The notes beneath the pieces are model-generated. The model worked only from the letters and a program-made list of their open reading frames with translations, made no database searches and was not told the DNA's origin. A stretch of 55,355 nt of DNA from positions 2,855 through 58,209 of the forward strand of contig JAHLWZ010000512.1 of the NCBI GenBank assembly GCA_020536535.1, written 5' to 3'. Shown here piece by piece: positions 31,157 to 40,963 of this stretch. This DNA is from Pelomyxa schiedti (lineage: Eukaryota > Evosea > Pelobiontida > Pelomyxidae). The first letter of the stretch is position 1. Each line of letters opens with the position of its first letter. The translations under genes and the position numbers were made by a program.

Positions 31157-34100
31157 ATGCAAGAGGGTGCAGCACAAATTGGTGCCGCTGCGTCGGCGGA
31201 GCCGCAGTCCCGCAGAGCAACTGCGGCAGCTGCGCTGTCGACATCGGCACCACAGGGGAGCGAAACGACGCGGCGAGAATGTTATTTAATATCGCCTGAT
31301 ATTAAAGTTATCAGGGCAGAGACTGGCCTGTGTTATTGTGTGACCATGGACCCAAATGCTGATTTCGAGTACGGCCAGTACTTATTGCGTTCCTTCTTGA
31401 AGTCCTTTTTTCCCCCCCCGTTATTGGCCGTTAATAATAATATCATACCTCCTAGATAAGACAATAAGAAAAGAAAAAAACGGGTGGGGCACACCCTGAC
31501 ATTCTAACAACCAAAAAGGAAAAGCTTCTTGTCTATGCAGGTAACAATTGGAACTACTATTGGAGTTCCTGAGTGCAGTCAAATTCTTCTGGGTACTGAT
31601 GGAACGGAAGTGAATGCTGAAACTTTCAGGAATTACCTAGAAGTATGAGTTTTTTTTTTCACAGTTCCCTTTCACCCATGTTGTAGGCTGGCCACACTGA
31701 TATTTTTTTGTATGATAAAAGTTTTCCGGATCACCACTTTTCTCCAGTTTCTGTTTTCCCCAATGGTACATGCCTTCTCTTTTCTTTCCCTTACGTGTCA
31801 TCAGTACCCCTTCTTCCTTCATCACATAATTTGGACCGAGGAAGCCAATTGCTCTTCGCAAAGGAGGTCGTAAAACTGGTTGAGGAGAGGCTAATTCGTT
31901 GCACGGAACGGAAGACTGAGATTGCAAACCAGGATAGAGCAGTTACTGCAGCGATTCAGTCCGCCCATAATTATATGAAGTTACTTAAAAGTTCTCCCAT
32001 TCCCGTATTCAAATTTCCAACTTCAGGAAAGTGAAAGAAGCTTGCAGCCGAACGTATGCTGCAGCGGTTCAGGAAAAAGATCTTAGTATATCCTTGCTAG
32101 GCTCCTTTCAATGTGACATAGACAAAGTACAACTCATCGAATGGTGTTAGTGGTAACAACTTTCCAGATAAAAACAGTACCTATACCAAGCTTTCTGTTC
32201 CCCCTGTTTCAGGCGAACCTGCTTGGCCAGGTTTTACAAGAAGAAATGCTTGCAAAGAAACGAGACAAATGCGTTGTGATTCATGGTTGTTCTTTTTGAC
32301 TTCTGCAGAGGACTCACCCTCTTGCTTTTCCAGAAATTTTCAAAAAACAAATTGAAGAAATGGAATCAAGTGTAAGTGATTTCTCCCAGGCAACTGAAAG
32401 ACTCTCTTTGGGTTCAATTACAAAGTACTTAGAGGAAGTGTCCTTCACCAATAACTCAGAACAGCATTCCGAAACTTGAGGAAAACCTGGAACAACTAGC
32501 AGAAATTCATAGGGAAGTCAAATGTAAATGTCTTTCAATTGAACAGGGTACTTTCTCCTATGGGGGCACCTCCCACGTAGTGTTGATCGTTTTAGATAGG
32601 GATCTCCAGGACTGTGCTCCAACCACAGAGTTTCCCGCAGTTGAAGAAAGACCACAGCATATTACCGAACAACTACAACATTGTGAACAAACTAGCGCTC
32701 ATCTTTACCAGCAGTTAGAAAAAGCAAAAGTGACACTCTCATTCGATGCACGTGCACTTAATTTCCATTAGGCTGCAACTACTAGCACTACTACTTCATT
32801 ACTTAAATCCTGTGCATTAGTCGGATCTTTGTAAGAACTTGATTTTCAACACAGTGCATTAATTTTGCCTAAGAGGGATTAAGGCCAGCAATAATATTCG
32901 TACAGTATATCATGGTATATCAAAGGTATAATATATAGAGTAACTGGTCTAAGGAATTCCTGCAATAAGAGACGCATTCACACCATTATACCGAGTCCAC
33001 AACATACCCTCAGTAAGTTCTTAGCCTTCAAGGCTTTTTTTTAGTAATTGTGGGACAGACATTTGAAGCTTACATCACTGAAATACGAACCAGAAATATT
33101 TTCAAGGTATTAATACGTTTCATTAATCCTGCCGACTGAAGTTAGGCGCGAGTCAGACGAGAATGTGCAAAATTAAGTGAGCTTCTGCGACAAATAAGAG
33201 AACATGAAATTACTAGAAGAAGAGAGTATGGCAGGTTATTGTTAACTTGTTTCACATTACCTTTAGATTCCGAGACAAGTACCTGACTCTTTTACCTGAG
33301 CAATTACAGACAGGAATTCGTCCAGAACTTCCGCTGCTCGAGATTATGGTGCCTCTTTTTGATTCTGTGCTTCCGAACTGTGAAATAGAAGAGGACCGAT
33401 TGCCTCCATTGGTTTCTGACGAAAAAACCTGTAATACCTTGGTACTGTTCCTCCCTTTCGAGCACTGTATTGACCAACTTTTAGAGAGAAATGGAAAAAA
33501 TGGTACCCAATTCCACAAAAAGCCTTGCTCAAACTCCTAACAGATGAAAGACTGGGAGTGTAGATATGCAACCCAGGAAGCGGCCTTGTGTATACTAAAG
33601 GGTGAACTCATAAAATCCAAGGTTTTTTTCTGCTTCTCCTCTGTGTATTAACGTGTTATGTTAGGGGGAAACTGAACAAGAGAGATGCCACGTTAATGTG
33701 CTTCAGCAACTAGTAGATAGTAATGCAGTTACGATTTCCCAAATTAACAGCGACCTCACGGAGGGGAACACCCAGCTAATACACATGCAAGAGGAGTCAG
33801 AAACGAGATCAAAGGAGTGGGAAATGAAAGTACAACAAAAGGAAGCAACGTTGAGGTCCAGGGAAGATACCATCAAGCATCAACAAGCTGAGATTGAAAC
33901 CCTTCGAAAAGAATTGGAGCAAAGAAGCTCCAGGTTAATGCTGAAAGAGAAAGATGCACAAGAGCTGGAGAGAGTTCTAAAGAACGAAAAAGTAAATTGC
34001 ATGAAATTACAGCAGGAACTGGAACTAAGGAAGACAAGGGAAATTTCCTCCAAAGAATCACAGGAAGCGGAATGCCAAAAAGCGCAGCTGATAATAAGGC

Positions 34101-35294
34101 AGCTACAAAAAGAATTAGTTGAAAGCAATGGCAAACACCAAGATTTGATGGAGGAGATAAGGAAGAATACTACATTAAATAATCAGCTGAGCGAGACAAA
34201 AGTAGAACTGCAATCGGAACTATCCCAACTGCGAACAGAACTACAAGTTTCAAAGGAGAGGGAAAAAAGAGCTTTGGCCCAGGCTTTTGAGGAGAGACAG
34301 AGAGTCAACCAGTTATTGTTTGAAAAAGGTGGAATGCGGGCAAAAAATGCGGAACTTGAACTATCAAATGAACAGAGAACCAAGGACCTGGCTCAAGAGA
34401 AATTGAAAACGGAGCAGATCCGCCAGAGTCTCCATGAGATGCAACACCAGTTAGAAACAGAGAGGAAAAATCTAGAAGCTGCCAACAAAGTAATTTCAAG
34501 TCGAACTCCCCAGGAAGAGACCAACACTGTGTGTAGAAATCCTGAATGGCCTTCACTTATTCCTTACAGTTTAATCTGAAATCTAAACTTGGCACTTTGG
34601 AAAAGGAGTTAATTGAAACTAGGGTAAGATGTATTTCGCCACTAATACAGTAGTTTAAAACTCCCGCAGAAAATGTTGCAGAATGCATTGGAAGAGAAAG
34701 TAGTTTTGCGGAATCAAAACGCACACCTCAAAGAGCAACTTGTACTTTGTTTTTACTTCGTTCTCCTTATGACAACACATTTTAGGCACTGGAACTGGCA
34801 GAGAAGGTACAAAGGCGAAGACAGGTAATTTTTCCACTTTTTTTAGACTGGACAAACGGCTGTATAGGTGATGGAGTCCACTGTGCCTGCGGTGGGGTAA
34901 GAACCATTTGATAGATAAATTTGGATTTGCTGAACCGCTTTTCAGCGTGGAGCCTGATCACCTTTGTTTTTTATTCCGAACATACATAGCAGATCACCAA
35001 GTAATCCAAGCTGTTAGCCCAAACTCCGGTTATGTATATATTTTATCCCTTTTCTCCGAGACACTATTCCTACATAAAGAGTAAGTTCCCTGTCTCAACA
35101 GAACAGAATACCAATTCTAATGGCATGTAAATAGGAGGGAATTCTTCACCGCGGTTGTGGTGGAAATTCTGGAGCCTGACCCCACTGTATGTGCCACCAT
35201 CCTCTCCCAAGTATTATTACTCATTTTTGCACAGGACACAGTCCCACCAGTTGGTGGCAAACAAGTACTCAGGCTCAATGTACGCACTTTGTAG
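31157..35294 (+). CDS. Atg11/FIP200-like autophagy scaffold
   Basis: Exon 1 (from ATG 31157) ends with an ETGLCYCVTMDPNADF segment. Across an intron ending near 31527 it continues FLSMQVTIGTTIGVPECSQI, LLGTDGTEV and then IFLYDK near 31710. This matches the ubiquitin-like N-terminus of Atg11/FIP200 proteins, where TGIP-QILL-DG and IFLFD are typical. A long charged coiled coil follows, strongest from 33698 to 34510 (Glu/Lys/Gln heptads). The C-terminal exons (34950-35294) carry strands such as VVVEILEPD and PPVGGKQVLRLNVRTL, consistent with the Claw domain that binds cargo receptors. Atg11/FIP200 organises the Atg1/ULK complex in selective autophagy. Many small introns make the middle part (31900-33600) uncertain. 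Confidence 0.7.
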
Positions 35295-35627
35295 AAAAAT
35301 GGAATTTGTATTGTTGTGTTCTTGGCCAAGTGGATTTACTTGGGTAGTTCTTTTTGGCGTGGGTTCGAACCCCAGAGAACACACTTTCCTCTATTATTTA
35401 AATACCACGTATTAACTCAGGAAAGGTGGACAAAGCACCCAAAAAACAAGAAAGCGGTATTAGGGAGTAAGGATATTCATGATATCCTTGGTACCCGTGG
35501 GAGAGAACAGTAAGGGAAGTGGATTTGTGTTGTTAACAACCAAGAGTGGCCACAAGCCACTTTAAGTCTCGGCAGTGGGGGGGTTTGGGAAACAAAAGAT
35601 CGTCGGGGGATGTTGGTTTTGGGTATG
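35295..35627. other. Intergenic region between convergent Atg11-like and ACP genes
   Basis: It holds the tRNA-like element (35316-35383) and otherwise the 3' flanks of two converging genes. A short open frame at 35316-35513 overlaps the tRNA-like element and shows no domain. Confidence 0.4.
35316..35383 (+). other. tRNA-like element without an anticodon arm (relic or mimic)
   Basis: Positions 35316-35322 and 35376-35382 form a perfect 7 bp acceptor stem (GTGTTCT/AGAACAC). Between them are an A-box-like TGGCCAAGTGG and a B-box GGTTCGAACCC, with a seven-base T loop TTCGAAC on a stem with four of five pairs. Only about 15 bases lie between the D and T arms, too few for an anticodon arm and variable loop. 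It is therefore not a functional tRNA in the normal sense. It lies 21 bp downstream of the Atg11-like stop codon. Confidence 0.4.
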
Positions 35628-35876
35628 TCAAGATCTGCCGGTGTGCGACTTGACGTAGTTGACGACGTCGCCTACGGTGAACACGTTGTACATGTCCTCG
35701 GTTGGTATGCTGATGTGGTACATCTCCTCTACCCTGGTCTTGATCTTGACGGTCTCGATGGAGTCGGCGCCGAGGTCCATGAGCAAGTTGGAGTCGAGCG
35801 TGACGTCCATCCCCTGCGCGTTGATGACGAGCTCCTTGACCAGTCCGATTACACAGTCCTCAACACTGCCGCTCAT
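35628..35876 (-). CDS. Acyl carrier protein
   Basis: A single exon encoding 82 residues from ATG 35876. The four-helix ACP fold and the phosphopantetheine site are clear in LLMDLGADSIETVKIKTRVE, with Ser in the DSIE motif that receives the prosthetic group. The acidic helix II and the C-terminal FTVGDVVNYVKSH are also typical. ACP carries acyl chains in type II fatty acid and lipoate synthesis and acts as a subunit of mitochondrial iron-sulfur and respiratory complexes. The frame is open 18 codons further upstream (to 35930), but that stretch is Asn/Gln/Ser-rich and does not look like a transit peptide. The protein may therefore be cytosolic, or targeted by an internal signal. No other fatty-acid genes are nearby. 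Confidence 0.93.
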   Translation of the reverse strand: MSGSVEDCVIGLVKELVINAQGMDVTLDSNLLMDLGADSIETVKIKTRVEEMYHISIPTEDMYNVFTVGDVVNYVKSHTGRS

Positions 35877-36176
35877 TCCCTGTGAACTTGGGTTTTGTTT
35901 GTGTGTTGAGTTGTTGGGTTGTTGCCGCAAGGCCGCACCGTCAGGGTTGTGCCTGTTTTTTTTGTTGTTTTTCTTTTCCAGTGTTCGTGCCCGTTTTTTC
36001 GGCTCGTTTGCGTTGAATTTCGGTGTTGTTGATGTTGAGAAATTGATTTGTCTGGTTGTTCTAGTTTTAGATAAAGCCCAAGCGTGGTCTGTCTTTAGCT
36101 GGTTGAGGAAACTTGGACAATGGTGTGTCAGTATTACATTGGTGTGTTGTAGTTGGATGGCGTGTGGTCTGGTCTG
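35877..36176. other. 5' flank of ACP and 3' flank of the CH/PH gene
   Basis: About 300 bp, T-rich on the plus strand with a TTTTTTTT tract near 35957. I see no coding segment or RNA gene here. Confidence 0.4.
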
Positions 36177-39100
36177 TTAACTTGTGCCGGGAGCGACGGC
36201 TTTGCGCCAGCCGCCGGTGCTTGGGGGTGGGCCCCGGCCTCGGCCGGTGCCAGTGGTTGTTGTTGCTGGTTGTGCTGTTGTGGGTTGCTGGGCAGAAGGA
36301 GTGGCGGGTGTGGTGGTGGTGGGAGTGGGTGTGGGGGTTGGGGTGGGGGTGGGAGTGGGAGTAGCTGCGGAGGTGGAGCTAGGAGTTGCTGCGGTTGTGG
36401 GAGTTGGTGTGGGTGTGACCGCAACAGGAGCTGGAGACTAAGTTGGGTTAGAAATGACAAGTAAACAGTGGAGTGGGGCTTACAGAACGTTTCACAAAGG
36501 AGAAGTAGTGTGTAGTAGTGGTTCTTACATCCGGCCACTTGGCAGTTATCCCCGTGAGTAAAGCGAATGGGGAGAGATCCAGCTCCGGCAGTCCTGTGAG
36601 GATTTAGAGGTGGCACTAAACTGAAAACTACCTGGAGTGTGTTCTAGGAGGTGAAACCACTCAGGTTGGTGAGTAGGATTGGTTTCCTTCAGTTTTTCGT
36701 CAATCTTTTGCTTTAAATCCATAACTGTGTGTGAGGAGTTCATTGCAAATAGCTTGGAGCTGCCATCTGCAAATCCCACGCGGGTATAAACCTGCTGTTG
36801 TTAGTTTTTTTTACCACAAAGTGAAGAAACCAGTTGTGCAGGTTTAACGGCTACTGTACTGCTTGCTGAAGGGGGGGCTTGTGTGACGGGTGGAGTGCCA
36901 CTTGTAGTGGAAGACGGAGAACTAACTGGACCTGGCGTAGTTGGAGTGGAAGCTGGAGTGGAAGTTGGAGTGGAAGCTGGAGTGGAAGCTGGAGTGGAAG
37001 CCGGAGTGGAAGCCGGAGTGGGAGCCGGAGTGGAAGCCGGAGTGGAAGTTGTCGAGATCTGGTTTTCTGTAGTGGATGCGGAAACCTGAGATGGGGGATG
37101 TGGAGCTGAGGGTGCTGGAAGAGTGGGGGCATGTGCAGAAGGAAGCGGGGCAGAAGCTAAGGGAGTCTCCGGTGGAGGAACTGGTGCAGGAGGTAAATCG
37201 AGTACCTGAAGATCCAGTAGCTCCAGAGCAGACAAGTTCAATGTCTGCTGTGGATTACTGCTCTGATCAGGAGTTGCATTAGACTGTTGGGGAGGAATCG
37301 TTTGTGTTGCTGGCACAGGTACTTGAGTGGAACCTGCTGATGATGACCTACGACGTGTGTCGGGAGATAATACCTCAGCGTAATCTTGATCAATCAGAGT
37401 GACATTTTGGGGTGACTCTGTGGAAGCTGAACCCGGCGATACCGTTGATGTGGAGGACTGGTTTGTGGAGGTTTGGGCCCCGTTTGGTGTTGGCACTTCT
37501 GCGGGCTGTTCTCCTTGAGTCGATGTGGTACTTGGCTGTGAGTGTTCACAGGACTGCGTCCTTCTATGGATTATCCCCCTTCCAGGAAGATTAGCAATGA
37601 ACTTCGGGATTTTAGATACGGAACTAGATGTGTCAGTTGTTGCGTTTGAAGAAGTGGAAGGACTTGTAGTATTGGCAGCAGGTGATGATGGTGAGGGTGA
37701 GGGTGAGGGCTCTGCTGTAGATGTGGACGATGGAGAGGGCGGTGTGGCGGAGGCAGGATTCTGGGAAGTAAGTGTAGGTGAATGGGGGGGTGTTGGTCCT
37801 GGTGTAGTGTGGCTTGGGGTCGCTGGAGTTGCCGTTGTAGAAGCTGTCTGTGAGTGGTCCGCTGGTCGAGCAGGATAAGTTGATGTAGAACCGGTTGCAT
37901 GCATTTTTGCACTAACATCTGCTGCAGTCGTGGGGGGCATTGATTGCCGTGTAGCTTTATTCTACATGAGAAATGAGTTTCAGATGTTAAGGGTGTAGTG
38001 TCATTACGGCAAGCCAAGGTGCTTTGGCAGCGTAGGACCTTATATCATTCGCCCAATCAAGTGCCTCTGCTGCACTTTGTGCTTGGCACAGATACGTCTT
38101 GGAAGATTAGGATCAGGTAATTTAAAGGAACAAGTGCTTACTCTTTTTGGAGTGACAATGGAAAAAGTGAATTTGGCATTGTTACGTTTTTGCTCTTCAT
38201 CAGATGAGACTGGGCAATCCCGCACTTGTAATAAAGGAATGACACCCTTTAAGGAAAAAAAATTAGAAATTCTGCCTTAGTGATTCGATAAAACCGTTGG
38301 CCTCCATTCTGCCTGAGATTTGTAAAAGTAAAAACCGTCGACTGTGAAGAGGGTAAAAGAAATAATTTAAAACTTTTGGTACCTTTGAGGACACACCACC
38401 TTTTCTTCCAACCAATGAAAGCTTTTCCATGCTTATTGAGATATCCTTGGCGCGCAATAAATCCCTACAGTTTTCAGAAACGAGTCTGAGATATGAGCAA
38501 AGACCTCATTCTGTCTCTCCATCATCTTCTTTTTAAACTTCTCTTCCAATAGGAGTCTTTGTCTCTCACGTTCTGCATCTTCAGCTTCTTTTGCAAGCTT
38601 TCTTTTCATTTCATCTTCTAGTTCCTTTTCACGAGTCGGCAAATGGGGAAAAAAAGATGATAATAAAAGTACCTTCATTCTGGCAAGTAATGCTTGTTGT
38701 TCTGCTACTTGATTCAACAAAAGTTGCTTTTCCCTCTCCATTTGCTCTTCTTTTTCCTTCACCTTCCGGGTAAATTCATCAAGTTCTCCGACGACATCGT
38801 TCTTTTCCGCCAATATTCTTCTCCTTTCTTCCTCTGTGGTATTCATTACCAGTTTTTGCTCTTCGATTGTTTGAGTCAAAGCAGCATTTTTCCTTTCTTC
38901 TTCTTCATGCAACAAGGCAAGTGCACGAGCTTTTTCTTCCCTTTCCTGAATTTCTTGTTGCTGAGCGCGCACTAATTCCGCCTCTCTTTCAATTCTGAAA
39001 CGCAACTCCTCCTCTCGTTGGGCAAGAATCCGTTCTAGGTCCACTTTCTGTGATTTCTCAATTGTATGAAGACTAAAGAAAAGTATACTTCTTGAATTAA

Positions 39101-40738
39101 TCGCTCCTTTTCTTGAACAGCCAGAGAAGTAACCCTCACAGTCTCTTTTAAGGCTTCTTCTTGTTTATGGAGTTCAAGCTGTTGCTCCTGAAGTTGTTGC
39201 ACTACTTTTTGCAGTTGTCCACATTGGTCTTGCATCATGCGTTCATTCTCGCTTTTTTCCTCCAATTCAGTGCGTTGAGTTTCCAGCAATAAAGCTTGCT
39301 CTGCGCGCTCCCGTTCAAATTTTGCGAGTTGCTCTTCAACATTCTTAATGGCCAGTTGCTCTTGCATCTTAAGCTCCTCCTGCCTGAGTTGCAGTTCTGT
39401 TATTACTACTTCCTTTTCTATTGCTTCTTAGAAAGTAAAAATTCAAACACAGTACCTACCGAGGAGGGCATTTTTTTGAACTGTGAGTACAGACATCAAT
39501 TCAGTTTTTTCTTTTTCCGCATCTTCTCTTGCTTTCTGGAGGAGTGCTTGCTCTTCAGCCTGGAAATACCATAAGAGGGCTTTCACCATAAGAAATAAAA
39601 AAGAAAAAACGAACTCGACGTTTATTACTCAGGACATCAGCTTTTCCAATTTTAGAGAGTGACTCATATCGAAAGAATTCAGCAACGTACCTAAATTGCT
39701 GAGAAAAAAAAAGTGGAAAGTGCACTAATACGTCATCATCGAGTTTTCATCGACCCCATTAGAGGCTACGTCATTTGCATCAATGAGTTTGGGTATGTTG
39801 AATGAACGCTCAGCAGCAGAAAAGACAGCAGCCAATTTTGCTTCTATTCCACCATCCTATTGGAAGTGGGAAAAAAAAAAAATAAGCTGCACTATGAACT
39901 ACCTGTGGAATGGAACTGGGGTCAATGCAGTTTGGGTCAAGAGTGTTCATCAAAGCAGCGAGTGCTGTTCCATCAACCCAACTGAGAAACTTAGGGTGGA
40001 TAGCGAAAAGACAAAAACCTCTTGTCAAAATCTCGAAGAACGATACTTGATCCACTAGCAGCAAGTCTCGCATTAACCCATGACAGCAAAAAATCTTTTG
40101 CATTTTCTGGAGACAATCACCATCATAAAAACGGGGAGAATAAAACGCAACCCCTTTTGGATGGAGTTCCACCAGCAGAAGCTCCAGTACCACCGCCAGG
40201 AGCCCCAGTGGCTTGCATGAAATTATGGCAGATGATAGTCCACATCATGCCGAGGATCATCTTTGATTCTTTTTCTGCTATATCTTCATTGTCTATTAAT
40301 TGCTGCACAGTTTTCTGGGAATGCATACTGGCAGATTTTACAAAGTGTAGTGTAACTCCAGCTCTTGCAACCATGTCAAGAGCCAGTGTGGCATTGTCAA
40401 GTAAATGGATGAGTGTGAGGCTAGCTCCACCCTGGGACTGGCGATAGCCAACAGGCATGGGTATTTGGTACAGCCTATTCATCAACTGCATTAAAAGCAC
40501 GCCGTCCTGTAACACAGTTGCGAGTTGGCTCATTTTTTCCCGGTGTGAGGCTACGTACTTGGAGCGCCTCCTCAAGAGTGGTTTTGTTGTGAGGGAACTC
40601 CTGAATCCCCAATCTACTTAACAACCACTTCGAGTATGTCTTGAACCAAAAACAAAGGGTAAGAGCTGGTGTCAGATCTTGTTGAAAAAGAAAAGAAGGT
40701 ACCTTTCTTTGGGAGCTCTCGCGGTCCGACGTCGCCAT
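36177..40738 (-). CDS. Tandem calponin-homology, coiled-coil, PH and RA-like protein
   Basis: One gene can be followed from ATG 40738 to the stop 36177-36179. CH1: TYSKWLLSRLGIQEF, MSQLATVLQDGVLLMQLMNR. CH2: LSWVDGTALAALMNTLDPNC; together they form an actin-binding module. A long coiled coil runs 39670-38460 (Glu/Gln/Arg/Leu-rich). A PH domain follows (38440-38020): LVGRKGGV, GFYFYKSQAEW, GVIPLLQVRDCPVSS, FSIVTPK, TYLCQAQSAAEALDW. Next is a Ser/Thr/Pro-rich linker with TPAS repeats (37960-36860). Then comes an ubiquitin-like/RA-like fold VYTRVGFADGSSKLF with SHTVMDLKQKIDEKL (36795-36620), and a Thr/Pro tail. PH-to-linker (across an intron, giving LANKATRQSMPP) and linker-to-RA (QL to VYTRV) joins are in phase. 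It resembles cortexillin at the front with added membrane and GTPase modules. Known families join RA and PH in the opposite order (MRL). Confidence 0.78.
36945..37055. repeat. 12-bp tandem repeat (Thr-Pro-Ala-Ser units) in the CH/PH gene
   Basis: Consecutive GGAGTGGAAGCT/GCC-type units on the plus strand encode repeated TPAS on the coding strand. Unit sequence varies at the third codon positions, so the peptide repeat seems to be kept. Confidence 0.8.
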
Positions 40739-40963
40739 CTATACAACAAAACTGTAAAACGCGTACCGCACGTCCGCTCGCCGAACCCCTACGTCGAATG
40801 TTTTTTTTTATTTGGTTCTGATTTCATCGCTTTGGGAATCGTGTAACCCGGCTTTTTACTCAAAAATGACAGGTGCCAAAAAAAGATTGTTGCACATCAA
40901 CAACGTGAGTGAAGGTGATGCTTCTAATTGTGCGTTCTATGGAATCCATTCAGTGGCGGTATC

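Noticed and set aside
32830-33120. Possible separate gene or mobile element in the AT-rich middle of the Atg11-like gene
   Set aside because: I found no transposase motif, terminal repeats or coding content. It fits introns and weak coiled-coil exons.
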